Source: Caulobacter rhizosphaerae
Lineage (GTDB): Bacteria > Pseudomonadota > Alphaproteobacteria > Caulobacterales > Caulobacteraceae
Reading direction: 5' to 3'
Length of the DNA stretch: 64,000 nt
NCBI RefSeq assembly: GCF_010977555.1
Contig: NZ_CP048815.1
Coordinates: 2,472,501-2,536,500, forward strand
The notes beneath the pieces are model-generated. The model had not been told where the DNA came from. It did no database searches and worked only from the letters and a program-made list of their open reading frames with translations. Below, in pieces: positions 45,295-56,772 of this stretch; position 1 is the stretch's first letter, and each line of letters starts with the position of its first letter. Made by a program: the position numbers and the translations under genes.

Positions 45295-46188
45295 CTACGC
45301 GCTCAATGCGGTCACCACCGTTTCGCACAGCCGATGCGTCTCCAGCGCGTCCATCGCCGACAGCCGGCGGCCGTCGCGCACCGCGTCCAGGAAATGCTCG
45401 CACATCGCCTCAAAGCCGCGCTGGCGGCCGACGGACGTCCAGTTGCCCCGTCGGGTCAGCGCCTCGACGGGACCGTGGTCGACGATCTGCTCGAGGTCGC
45501 TGATGCTGCGCTTGCGTCCTTGGCCGGAGACTTCCAGCAGCTCTTCGCTGCCGCCGCTGACCCGGTTCATGATGCCGACGGCGTCGCATCCATCACCCGA
45601 CAGCGACAGCACCACATGTTCCAGCCGGCCGTCGCGGACCCGGCCGCGGACGGCGGCCTCGCGCGCGCCGGGGGCCAGGAAGCGCAGGGTGTCGACCACG
45701 TGGATGTAGTCGTCGAACACCGCCCGGCGCACGTCGTCCAGCGGCCCGGGGCGGTTCTTCTGCATCACCACCAGGGGCAGGTTCAGGGCGGCGGCCTCAC
45801 GATAGGCCGGGGCGAAGCGGCGGTTGAAGCCCACCATCAGCGAGACGCCGCGGGTTTCGGCCAGGTCGACCAGCGCCTCGCTGTCGACGAGGTTGTCGGC
45901 GATCGGCTTGTCGACCAGGGTCGCCACCCCGGCCTCCAGCAGGCGGCGGAGGATGTCGGGATGGGCGCCCGTGGCGGCGTGGACCAGCGCGCCGTCCAGG
46001 CCCTGCGCCAGAGCCGTGTCGAGGTCGGCGTGCAGCTGCTGGACCCGCCAGGCCGCGCCCAGCTCGGCCAGGGTCGCGGCGTTGCGGGTGACGAACACCA
46101 GCTCGACATCGGCGCGAGGTCCCAGCACGGGCAGGTAGGCCTTCCGGGCGATGTCGCCCAGGCCGATCATGGCGATGCGCAGGGTCAT
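45295..46188 (-). CDS. Gfo/Idh/MocA oxidoreductase coupled to bioD
   Basis: A 297-residue NAD(P)-binding oxidoreductase. IAMIGLGDIARKAYLPVLGP is the Rossmann nucleotide site and LVDKPIADNLVDSEALVDLA carries the EKP-like (here DKP) lysine of the family. GFNRRFAPAYREA is the usual third block. The ATG at 46188 overlaps the bioD stop in an ATGA, so it is translated as part of the biotin operon. Its reaction is not known; the family mostly acts on sugars and inositols, which is not obviously needed for biotin. The C-terminal part is compact, so the protein is shorter than typical (330-370). Confidence 0.8.
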   Translation of the reverse strand: MTLRIAMIGLGDIARKAYLPVLGPRADVELVFVTRNAATLAELGAAWRVQQLHADLDTALAQGLDGALVHAATGAHPDILRRLLEAGVATLVDKPIADNLVDSEALVDLAETRGVSLMVGFNRRFAPAYREAAALNLPLVVMQKNRPGPLDDVRRAVFDDYIHVVDTLRFLAPGAREAAVRGRVRDGRLEHVVLSLSGDGCDAVGIMNRVSGGSEELLEVSGQGRKRSISDLEQIVDHGPVEALTRRGNWTSVGRQRGFEAMCEHFLDAVRDGRRLSAMDALETHRLCETVVTALSA

Positions 46189-46859
46189 GGAGTTTCCCGA
46201 TGGAGCAGCAGGTGGTCGGCCAGAGCCCCGGCGTCCCAGGATTCCCCGCGCGGCGCGAGGAACAGCGGAACGCCGTCCAGGAACGGGGCCAGGGCCCGGG
46301 CCGTCTGGCCAAGGTCGGGGGCGTCGAGGCTTTCGCTGATCACGACCGCCGCGACCGGGGCCCTGGCTCCGCGCAGGGCGACCAAAGCGGTCAGGACATG
46401 GCTGATCGTGCCCAGGTAGGATCCGGCCACCAGCAGCGTCGGCGCGCCCAGGGCGGCGATCATGTCGAGATTGGTCTCGCCGTCGGTCAGGGGCGACATC
46501 ACCCCGCCGGCCCCCTCGACCAGCAGCAGGCCGTCGCGCAGCTCGGCGGTCCGCGCCACCGCGTCGATGACCATGTCGTCCAGGACCAGGGTCTGGCCTT
46601 CCAGGCGCGCGGCGATGTTGGGCGACAGCGGGGCGCGGTAGCGGCGCGGAGCGATGCGCAGCACGGCGCCGGGATCGCCCAGGGCGGCGGCCAGCCGGGC
46701 CGGGTCGCTGCCGGCCGCGTCCCTGGGGTCGAAGCCGCTGACCACGGGTTTGAAGGCGTCGACGGTCGCGCCCAAGGCCTTCAGGGCGCGGATCAGCGCG
46801 CAACTGACATAGGTCTTGCCGATGTCGGTGCCCGTGCCGGTCACGAACAGGGCGGGCAT
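46185..46859 (-). CDS. bioD: Dethiobiotin synthetase
   Basis: A 224-residue BioD. FVTGTGTDIGKTYVSCALIR is the P-loop that binds ATP, and VEGAGGVMSPLTD is the second conserved block. It makes dethiobiotin from DAPA, CO2 and ATP. The start overlaps the stop of bioF (TAATG). Confidence 0.95.
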   Translation of the reverse strand: MPALFVTGTGTDIGKTYVSCALIRALKALGATVDAFKPVVSGFDPRDAAGSDPARLAAALGDPGAVLRIAPRRYRAPLSPNIAARLEGQTLVLDDMVIDAVARTAELRDGLLLVEGAGGVMSPLTDGETNLDMIAALGAPTLLVAGSYLGTISHVLTALVALRGARAPVAAVVISESLDAPDLGQTARALAPFLDGVPLFLAPRGESWDAGALADHLLLHRETP

Positions 46860-48013
46860 TAGGGGCGCCCCTTCACATAGGGCTTCACCAACTGCGCCAG
46901 GCGGGCGATCTCGGCGTCGGGGTGCTCGGCGCTGAAGGCGATGCGCAGGCGGGCCGCGCCCGCGGCGACCGTGGGCGGGCGGATGGCCACGACCAGGAAC
47001 CCCTCGGCCTCCAGAGCGCGCGAGGCGTCCAGGGCGTCCTGGGCCTCGCCGATAATCACCGGCACGATCGGGCTCGCGGCCGGCGGCAGACCCACGGCTT
47101 TCGTGAAGGCCCGGGCCTTGGCCAGGGGCAGGGCGGTCAGGGCCGGCTGGGCCTCGATGATGTCCAGCGCGGCCAGGGCGGCGGCGGCGGCGGCCGGGGG
47201 GAGGCCGGTGGTGTAGACCAGGGTGCGGGCTCGGGTCTTGAGCAGGTCGACCACGGCCTGCGAGCCGCAGAGATAGCCGCCGTATGAGCCCAGCGCCTTG
47301 GACAGGGTGCCCATCTGGAACGGGATCTGGGCCTCGGGAAACAGGGCGGCCGAGCCGTGGCCGTCGGCCAGCACGCCCACGCCATGGGCGTCGTCCGACA
47401 GCAGCCAGGCGTCGTTGGCCTCGCAGACCGCCGACAGCCAGTCCAGCGGGGCGAGGTCGCCGTCCATCGAGAACACCCCGTCGGTGGCGACGATGGCGTG
47501 GCGGGCGCCGGCCCGGTGCTCGGCCAGCAGGGCGGCCAGGTGGTCGGTGTCGTTGTGGGCGAACGGGAGGATCCGCGCGCCCGACAGCTGGGCCCCGGCC
47601 CAGATGCAGGCGTGGGCCAGCTCGTCGACCAGCACGATGTCGCCCTTGCCGGCGAAGGTGGGGATGACGCCGGTATTGGCCAGGTAGCCCGAGCCGAACA
47701 CCACGCAGGCCTCGGTCCCCTTCAGCCGCGCCAGACGAGCCTCCAGTTCCGACAGCAGGGGCGTGTCGCCGGTCACCAGCCGGGAAGCGCCGGAGCCCGC
47801 GCCGTAGGTCTCGATCGCGGCCTGGGCGGCGGCCTTGACCGCCGGATGCTGCGACAGGCCCAGATAGTCGTTGCAGGAAAAGGACAGCAGCCTGCGGCCG
47901 TCGCGTTCGACGAAGGCGCCGGCCGTGCGCTGGGTGGGCTTGAGCCGGCGCATCAGGCTGGCGGCCTCCAGGCGCTGGATCTTGTCGGCGGCGTAGGTGT
48001 CCAGACTGTGCAT
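46859..48013 (-). CDS. bioF: 8-amino-7-oxononanoate synthase
   Basis: A 384-residue PLP enzyme that joins pimeloyl-ACP/CoA and alanine. NDYLGLSQHPAVKAA is the KAPA-synthase start, GSGASRLVTG the substrate loop, DDAHGVGVLADG the PLP aspartate, and GTLSKALGSYGGYLCG the Schiff-base lysine. The ATG at 48013 is chosen because the conserved region starts soon after. It is divergent from bioA. Confidence 0.96.
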   Translation of the reverse strand: MHSLDTYAADKIQRLEAASLMRRLKPTQRTAGAFVERDGRRLLSFSCNDYLGLSQHPAVKAAAQAAIETYGAGSGASRLVTGDTPLLSELEARLARLKGTEACVVFGSGYLANTGVIPTFAGKGDIVLVDELAHACIWAGAQLSGARILPFAHNDTDHLAALLAEHRAGARHAIVATDGVFSMDGDLAPLDWLSAVCEANDAWLLSDDAHGVGVLADGHGSAALFPEAQIPFQMGTLSKALGSYGGYLCGSQAVVDLLKTRARTLVYTTGLPPAAAAAALAALDIIEAQPALTALPLAKARAFTKAVGLPPAASPIVPVIIGEAQDALDASRALEAEGFLVVAIRPPTVAAGAARLRIAFSAEHPDAEIARLAQLVKPYVKGRP

Positions 48014-48098
48014 CGCGGTTCCCGTTTGCCCCCCGGTGCGGGAGGGCATAGGCAGTGCGCCCCAAGCACGCAATGGCCAGGCATGAAGGATCGCCCCG

Positions 48099-49406
48099 AT
48101 GACCGCCCATTATCTGGAAAGAGCGGGTCCCGATTGGCTTGTGGCCGGCGCCCGCCACGTCTGGCGGCCCTATTGCCAGATGAAGACCGCCCGCCCGCCG
48201 CTGCCGGTGGTCGCCACGCGGGGCTCACGGCTGATTCTGGACGACGGGCGCGAGCTGGTTGACGGCCTGGCCTCGTGGTGGACCGCCTGCCACGGCTACA
48301 ACCACCCTCATATCGCAGGAGCGATCCGCGACCAGCTGGAGCGCATGCCGCACGTGATGTTCGGCGGCCTGGCTCATGAACCCGCCTATCGCTTGGCCCG
48401 GCGCCTGGCCAACCTGCTGCCGGGCGACCTGAACCACGCCTTCTTCGCCGAGTCCGGCTCGGTGTCGGTCGAGATCGCCATGAAGATGGCGCTGCAGTTC
48501 CACATCAACCAGGGCCGGGAAGGGCGGACGCGGTTCCTGTCGTTCCGGGGCGGCTATCACGGCGACACCCTGGCGACGATGACGGTCTGCGACCCGGAGG
48601 AGGGCATGCACAGCCTGTTTTCCGGCGTGATGCCGTCGCAGGTCATCGCCGACCTGCCCGTGGACGCGGCGTCGGAGGCGGCGCTGGACGCGGTGCTGGC
48701 CCAGCGGGGCGGGGAGATCGCCGCCATCCTGACCGAACCGCTGGTCCAGGGCGCGGGCGGCATGCTGTTCCATTCGCCTCAGGTGCTGCGAACCCTGCGC
48801 CGGCTGGCCGACAAGCATGGCGTGCTGCTGATCTTCGACGAGATCTTCACCGGTTTCGGGCGGACGGGCACGCTGTTCGCCATGCAGGCGGCGGGCGTCG
48901 AGCCGGACATCGTCACCCTGTCCAAGGCCCTGACCGGCGGGACCCTGCCGCTGTCGGTCGCCGTGGCCTCGAGCCGGGTGTTCGAGGCCTTCTGGTCGGA
49001 CGACGCGGGGGCGGCCCTGATGCATGGCCCGACCTATATGGGCAACGCCCTGGCCTGCGCCGCGGCCAACGCTTCGCTGGACCTGTTCGAGGCCGGCGCC
49101 TGGCGGGCCGACGTGGCGCGGGTCTCGGCGGCGTTGGCCGCAGGGTTGGAGCCGGTCCGGACCGCGCCGGGCGTGGTCGACGTCCGGGTGCTGGGCGCGA
49201 TCGGGGTGGTGGAGTTCGACGCGCCGGTGGCCGTCGGCGCCCTGTGCGACGCCTTCGCGGCCGAGGGGGCGTGGATCAGGCCGATGGGCCGGACGGTCTA
49301 CCTGACCCCCGCCTTCACGACCCCGGACGCCGACTTGGCGATCCTGACGGCCGCGATCCGCGAGGTCGTGAGCGCCGGCGGGGTTGAAGGAAACGGCGGG
49401 GTCTGA
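48099..49406 (+). CDS. bioA: DAPA aminotransferase
   Basis: A 435-residue class III aminotransferase that converts KAPA to DAPA using S-adenosylmethionine. HVWRPYCQMKTARPPLPVVA is the BioA-specific start. DGLASWWTACHGYNHPHI and FAESGSVSVEIAMKMALQFH are typical, GYHGDTLATMTVCDPEEGMH is the PLP region, and SKALTGGTLPLSVA the lysine. It is transcribed away from bioF-bioD across an 85-bp gap in which I see no clear BioR or BirA box. Confidence 0.96.
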   Translation: MTAHYLERAGPDWLVAGARHVWRPYCQMKTARPPLPVVATRGSRLILDDGRELVDGLASWWTACHGYNHPHIAGAIRDQLERMPHVMFGGLAHEPAYRLARRLANLLPGDLNHAFFAESGSVSVEIAMKMALQFHINQGREGRTRFLSFRGGYHGDTLATMTVCDPEEGMHSLFSGVMPSQVIADLPVDAASEAALDAVLAQRGGEIAAILTEPLVQGAGGMLFHSPQVLRTLRRLADKHGVLLIFDEIFTGFGRTGTLFAMQAAGVEPDIVTLSKALTGGTLPLSVAVASSRVFEAFWSDDAGAALMHGPTYMGNALACAAANASLDLFEAGAWRADVARVSAALAAGLEPVRTAPGVVDVRVLGAIGVVEFDAPVAVGALCDAFAAEGAWIRPMGRTVYLTPAFTTPDADLAILTAAIREVVSAGGVEGNGGV

Positions 49407-49419
49407 TCCAAGCGAGGCT

Positions 49420-50316
49420 ATGTCCTCCAGCACGCCCCTCACGGCGATCGAGCGCCTGGCCATCGCGGCCATCATCCTGACCTGGGGCCTGAACAACGCC
49501 GCGGCCAAGGTGGCGACCGCCGAGCTGCCGCCGATGATGGTCGGCGCCCTGCGTTTCGCCCTGGCCCTGGCCTTCCTGGCGCCATTCCTGAAGCCGCCGT
49601 TCCCGTGGTCCAGGCGACTGGCCGCCATCTGCCTGTTGTCGGGACCGATCCACTTCGGGATCATCTACATCGCCTTCGGCTTGGCCAAGTCGCTGAGCCC
49701 GCTGGTGGTGGCCACCCAGCTGTGGATCCCGTTCACCGCCCTGTTCGCCTGGAAGATGCTGGGCGAGACCATGAAGCCGCTGGCCGTGGCCGGCCTGGTC
49801 GTGGCCTTCGTCGGCGTGGCGTGGATGAGCCTGGACCCGCACGGGGCGGCCGACCTGCCGGCCATCGCGCTGGGCGTGGTGGCCAGCGCCTGCTGGGCCG
49901 TGGCCACCGTGCTCGTCCGCCAGACGCCGGGCGCCAAGCCGCTGCAGGTCCAGGCCCTGACCGCCGTCGTCGCCGCGCCGGTGCTGCTGGCCATGTCGTT
50001 CGGCTTCGAGGACAACGTCGTCGAGCGGGTCAGGACGGCCGCGCCGATCGCCTGGGCCTGCGTGGCCTTCGCCGGCGTGGTCTCGACCATCGGGGCCAGC
50101 GCGTTGCTGTTCTGGCTGGTCCAGCGGCGCGAGGCGGGGCGGGTGACGCCCTATTTCCTGCTGACGCCCCTGGTGTCGTGCACGATCGGCGTGCTGTTCA
50201 TGGGCGACGCCCTGTCGCCGCAGCTGGTGATCGGCGCGGCCGCAACCATGGGCGGCGTCGCCCTGGTGGCCCTGACGGCCAAGAAGGTCGTGCCGGCCGA
50301 GGGCGAGGCGACGTAG
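49420..50316 (+). CDS. EamA/DMT-family transporter
   Basis: A 298-residue membrane protein with about ten helices arranged as two repeated EamA units (residues about 8-140 and 150-285). AAIILTWGLNNAAAKVATAE and VATVLVRQTPGAKPL open the two halves. These carriers export amino acids or metabolites. The ATG at 49420 has GCGAGG upstream; an in-frame TTG at 49384 is less likely. It starts 13 bases after bioA and may be co-transcribed, so it could handle a biotin-pathway metabolite, but this is only positional. Confidence 0.85.
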   Translation: MSSSTPLTAIERLAIAAIILTWGLNNAAAKVATAELPPMMVGALRFALALAFLAPFLKPPFPWSRRLAAICLLSGPIHFGIIYIAFGLAKSLSPLVVATQLWIPFTALFAWKMLGETMKPLAVAGLVVAFVGVAWMSLDPHGAADLPAIALGVVASACWAVATVLVRQTPGAKPLQVQALTAVVAAPVLLAMSFGFEDNVVERVRTAAPIAWACVAFAGVVSTIGASALLFWLVQRREAGRVTPYFLLTPLVSCTIGVLFMGDALSPQLVIGAAATMGGVALVALTAKKVVPAEGEAT

Positions 50317-50322
50317 GCGTGG

Positions 50323-50424
50323 TGCGTCCTTCGAGGCTCGGCTACGCCTCGCACCTCAGGATGAGGAAATCAGCACAAAGCTCCTCATCCTGAGGCGCCC
50401 GCACAGCGGGCCTCGAAGGACGCA
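50323..50424. repeat. Composite inverted repeat between eamA and sodC
   Basis: Outer arms TGCGTCCTTCGAGGC (50323-50337) and GCCTCGAAGGACGCA (50410-50424), and inner arms CCTCAGGATGAGGA (50354-50367) and TCCTCATCCTGAGG (50382-50395), are both perfect. Together they make a long hairpin between two convergent genes. It is a different subfamily from the repeats at 39.7 and 45.2 kb but shares the CTTCGA and CTCAGGATGAGG elements. Confidence 0.8.
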
Positions 50425-50430
50425 AGGCCG

Positions 50431-50943
50431 CTACTTCACCACCCCGCACGCCACGCGCGCCCCGGCCCCGCCGATCGGCTGGGTCTTGTAGTCGTCGGGG
50501 CTGGCGTGGACGACGATGGACGAGCCGTCGGCGTCGAGCAGGGCGGGGCGGCCGCCCGCGCCGTTCAGCGACACCAGGGGCGAGAACAGCTCGACGGTCG
50601 CCGAGCCGTCGGCCGTCGCGAACAGGTTGGGCAGGTCGCCGTTGTCGTTGCCGTCCGGGTTCAGCAGGCCGTGGACCACGGCGGTGGTGGTGTGGACGTG
50701 GGCGCCGGCCGACTTGAAGTCGGGCGTCCCGCAGTCGCCCTTCTCGTGGAAGTGCAGGCCGTGCCAGCCCGGCGTCAGGCCCTTGGCCTCGATGCGCAGC
50801 AGCACGCCGTGCGGCGCGTCGGTCAGGGTCGCGGTCCCCAGGGCCTTGCCGTCGGCGCCTTTCAGCTCGGCGGTGGCGGCGTGGGCGATCGAGACGGGGG
50901 CGGCGATCAGGCCAAAGGACAGGGCGAGGGCGGTCAAACGCAT
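50431..50943 (-). CDS. sodC: Cu/Zn superoxide dismutase
   Basis: A 170-residue periplasmic SOD with a signal peptide (ALALSFGLIAAPVSIAHA). GWHGLHFHEKGDC holds the first copper-ligand histidines and one disulfide cysteine. GAHVHTTTAVVHGLLNPDG and VVHASPDDYKTQPIG carry further metal ligands, and ARVACGVVK the second cysteine. It converts superoxide to peroxide and oxygen. Confidence 0.93.
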   Translation of the reverse strand: MRLTALALSFGLIAAPVSIAHAATAELKGADGKALGTATLTDAPHGVLLRIEAKGLTPGWHGLHFHEKGDCGTPDFKSAGAHVHTTTAVVHGLLNPDGNDNGDLPNLFATADGSATVELFSPLVSLNGAGGRPALLDADGSSIVVHASPDDYKTQPIGGAGARVACGVVK

Positions 50944-51014
50944 CTGAAACTCCCGGAAAACCAAGGGCTGGGGCCGCGAAGGTGGCGTCTTGGCGAGGGG
51001 AATGCTAACTGTTT

Positions 51015-51040
51015 TTGACGGTTCCGTGTTCGATTCTGAC
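51015..51040 (+). promoter_or_regulatory. Candidate gyrA promoter
   Basis: TTGACGG at 51015-51021 matches the Caulobacter -35 consensus TTGACGS. A loose -10 (TCGATTC) follows near 51030. It lies 35-40 bases before the TTG start of gyrA, so the leader would be very short. Confidence 0.3.
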
Positions 51041-51054
51041 GGCGAAAAATTCCC

Positions 51055-53838
<2,784 letters not shown>

Positions 53839-53886
53839 GCGTTCCCGTCAAGGGGCCAGCGGGCTCAGGCCGGGTGAGGGAAAAGC

Positions 53887-54375
<489 letters not shown>

Positions 54376-54432
54376 GGACCCAACGCCCCGAGGCCAGCCT
54401 CACCGGCGACCGGCGGAGCCCGGCCGCCGCGC

Positions 54433-55821
54433 GTGTCAAACAGCAGTGCAGTGAACCCGAACGACCAGAGTGGGTTCCAGGCCGAGGCGCGCGTCGCGCC
54501 GCGGGTGCGATGCATGGGCGAACCGATCCGGGAACCGTTGGAGGCCAGGGAGCGTCACGCGAGCTCCAAGCCGCCCACGAGTCTTTTCCGGATGGTCGGT
54601 TCGGGCGTGATCACCGGCGCGGCGGACGACGACCCGTCCGCGATCGGCACCTATGCCAGCGCCGGCGCCAAGTACGGGCTGGCGTTCCTGTGGGTCGCGC
54701 CCGTCCTGCTGCCGATGATGTACGCGGTCGTGTACCTGTCGTCCAAGCTGGGGCAGGTCTACGGCAAAGGCCTTTTCGACGCGATCCGCGACAGGTTCCC
54801 GCGTTGGGTGCTCTATCCGATGCTGGTGGGCGGCGTGGTCGGCAACGTCATCGAGGCGGCCGCTGACCTGGGCGGCGTGGCGGCGGCGCTGAACCTCCAC
54901 GTTCCGCTGCCCATCCCGGTGATCGTCGCCCTGGCGGCGATGGTGGTGTTCGCGTTCCAGTGGTTCGGCTCCTACGCCCTGTTGCGCAAGGTCTTCCGTT
55001 GGCTGGCCCTGGCGCTGTTGGCCTACGTGATCGCCGCCGTCATGACCAAGCCCGACCTGCGGGAGGTGCTGCGCGCCACGCTCACGCCCAGGATCCAGTT
55101 GGACGCCCAGTTCCTGTCGCTGGTCGTCGCCTGCATCGGCACCTCGCTGTCGGCCTACATCTACACTTGGCAGTCCAACCAGGAGGTCGAGGAGGAGATC
55201 GCCGTCGGGCGCCGCCATTGGTGGCAGCGCCGCGGGGCCAGTCGCACCGAACTTCGCCGCACGCGGCGCGACGTGCTGATCGGGATGCTGTTCTCCAATC
55301 TGATCCTCTACTTCGTCATCCTGTCGACCGGCGCGACGCTGCACGCGGCGGGAAGGACCGAGATCGAGAGCGCCGCCCACGCCGCGGAGGCGCTTCGGCC
55401 GCTGGCGGGCGACCTGGCCGGCCTGCTGTTCATCGCCGGGGTGGTCGGGGTCGGCTTCCTGGCCGTACCGATCATGACCACCGGCGCGGCCTACGACCTC
55501 GTGCAGAGCTTCGGTCGGCAGGGGAGCCTGCACGACAAGCCCAGGGACGCCGGGCTGTTCTACGGGACCATCGCGGGCGTGACCGTCGTGGCCGTCGGCC
55601 TGAACACCTTGGGCTTCAATCCCATGAAGATGCTGGTCTGGTCGGGGATCGTGCAGGGATTTTCCGTGCCGCCCCTGCTGGTCCTCATGCTGATCATGAC
55701 CAATGATCGCCGCATGATGGGCGACAAGGTCAATGGACCGGGCACGAACCTTCTGGCCGGCGGCACGGCGATCGTCACCTTCGCCGCGACCTTGTTCCTG
55801 GTGGGGACCTGGGTGCTGTAG
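54433..55821 (+). CDS. Nramp-like divalent metal transporter, non-canonical motifs
   Basis: A 462-residue membrane protein with about 11 helices of the Nramp group. The GTG at 54433 gives the longest form; an ATG at 54514 would shorten it by 27 residues. In TM1 the canonical DPGN metal motif reads DDDPSAIGTYASAG, and TM6 has GTSLSAYIYTWQSNQEVEEE in place of the usual MPH. So the Asn and the sulfur ligand that define Mn2+/Fe2+ selectivity are missing. Variants of this kind occur in several bacteria, and some related ones have been linked to Mg2+. Substrate cannot be read from the sequence. Confidence 0.85.
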   Translation: MSNSSAVNPNDQSGFQAEARVAPRVRCMGEPIREPLEARERHASSKPPTSLFRMVGSGVITGAADDDPSAIGTYASAGAKYGLAFLWVAPVLLPMMYAVVYLSSKLGQVYGKGLFDAIRDRFPRWVLYPMLVGGVVGNVIEAAADLGGVAAALNLHVPLPIPVIVALAAMVVFAFQWFGSYALLRKVFRWLALALLAYVIAAVMTKPDLREVLRATLTPRIQLDAQFLSLVVACIGTSLSAYIYTWQSNQEVEEEIAVGRRHWWQRRGASRTELRRTRRDVLIGMLFSNLILYFVILSTGATLHAAGRTEIESAAHAAEALRPLAGDLAGLLFIAGVVGVGFLAVPIMTTGAAYDLVQSFGRQGSLHDKPRDAGLFYGTIAGVTVVAVGLNTLGFNPMKMLVWSGIVQGFSVPPLLVLMLIMTNDRRMMGDKVNGPGTNLLAGGTAIVTFAATLFLVGTWVL

Positions 55822-55830
55822 CGCGGTCGG

Positions 55831-55879
55831 AGATTCCGGGGTGGGTCCGGGATCAGCGACCCCAAACTCGCCGGAATCT
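55831..55879. repeat. Inverted repeat after Nramp-like gene
   Basis: AGATTCCGG (55831-55839) and CCGGAATCT (55871-55879) are perfect arms with a partly pairing interior. It is a possible transcription end but has no T-run. Confidence 0.4.
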
Positions 55880-55956
55880 TCGGCTGTAACGCGCGGCCAC
55901 TTGTCGTCCGCGCGGCGGCGTTCTACGCCGTCGGGTCAGTTCTATCGGGGATCTCC

Positions 55957-56772
55957 ATGAAGCTTGCGTCCATCGCCGCCGTCCTGGCGCTTACCGCGGC
56001 CTCGGCCGCCAGCGCCCAGCAGGCCTCCGACTGGCGGACGCCCGACCCCGAGAACATCCTGGTGGTGGACACCAACAAGGGCCGGATCATCGTGGAGCTG
56101 TCGCCCGAGACGGCGCCGAACCACGTGGCGCGGGTGCGCGACCTGGCCAAGGCCCACTTCTATGACGGCCTGACCTTTTTCCGGGTGATCGACAGCTTCA
56201 TGGCCCAGACCGGCGACCCCAAGAACGACGGCACCGGCGGCTCCGACCAGCCCAATCTGGCGGCCGAGTTCCTGTTCCGTCGCGGCCCCGGCTATGTCCC
56301 AGCGGGCAAGGCCGGAACGGTCGAGATGGGCTTCGTCGGCTCCCTGCCGGTCTACAGCCAGAACAGCGCCCTGGCGGCCATGACCGCCGACGGCAAGGTG
56401 GCCGCCTGGGGCGCCTTCTGTCCCGGCGTGCTGGGCATGGCCCGGGCCGGCGACCCCGACAGCGCCAACAGCCAGTTCTTCTTCATGCGCCAGCACTATG
56501 CGTCGCTGGAAAAGACCTACACCCCGTTCGGCCGCGCCCTGACCGGCATCGAGGCCATCCGCGCGATCAAGACCGGCGAACCCGTCCCCGACCCGCAGGA
56601 CAAGATGCTGACCGTCCGCGTGCTGTCCGACATGCCCGCCGCCCAGCGCCCGTCCATCCAGGTGATGGACACCCGTTCGGCGGCCTTCGCGGCGCTGGTC
56701 GCCAAGAAGCGGGCCGAGATGGGCGGGGCGTTCGGGCCGTGCGACGTCGACGTGCCGGTGAAGGTGAAGTGA
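55957..56772 (+). CDS. Periplasmic peptidyl-prolyl isomerase (cyclophilin)
   Basis: A 271-residue cyclophilin with a signal peptide (LASIAAVLALTAASAASAQ). DTNKGRIIVELSPETAPNHV opens the domain. FFRVIDSFMAQTGDPKNDGT and DSANSQFFFMRQHYASLEKT are the active-site stretches (Arg in RVI, Phe-Phe after SQ). A 50-residue insertion and a C-terminal extension make it longer than PpiA. Its TGATG junction with the next cyclophilin couples translation. Confidence 0.9.
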   Translation: MKLASIAAVLALTAASAASAQQASDWRTPDPENILVVDTNKGRIIVELSPETAPNHVARVRDLAKAHFYDGLTFFRVIDSFMAQTGDPKNDGTGGSDQPNLAAEFLFRRGPGYVPAGKAGTVEMGFVGSLPVYSQNSALAAMTADGKVAAWGAFCPGVLGMARAGDPDSANSQFFFMRQHYASLEKTYTPFGRALTGIEAIRAIKTGEPVPDPQDKMLTVRVLSDMPAAQRPSIQVMDTRSAAFAALVAKKRAEMGGAFGPCDVDVPVKVK

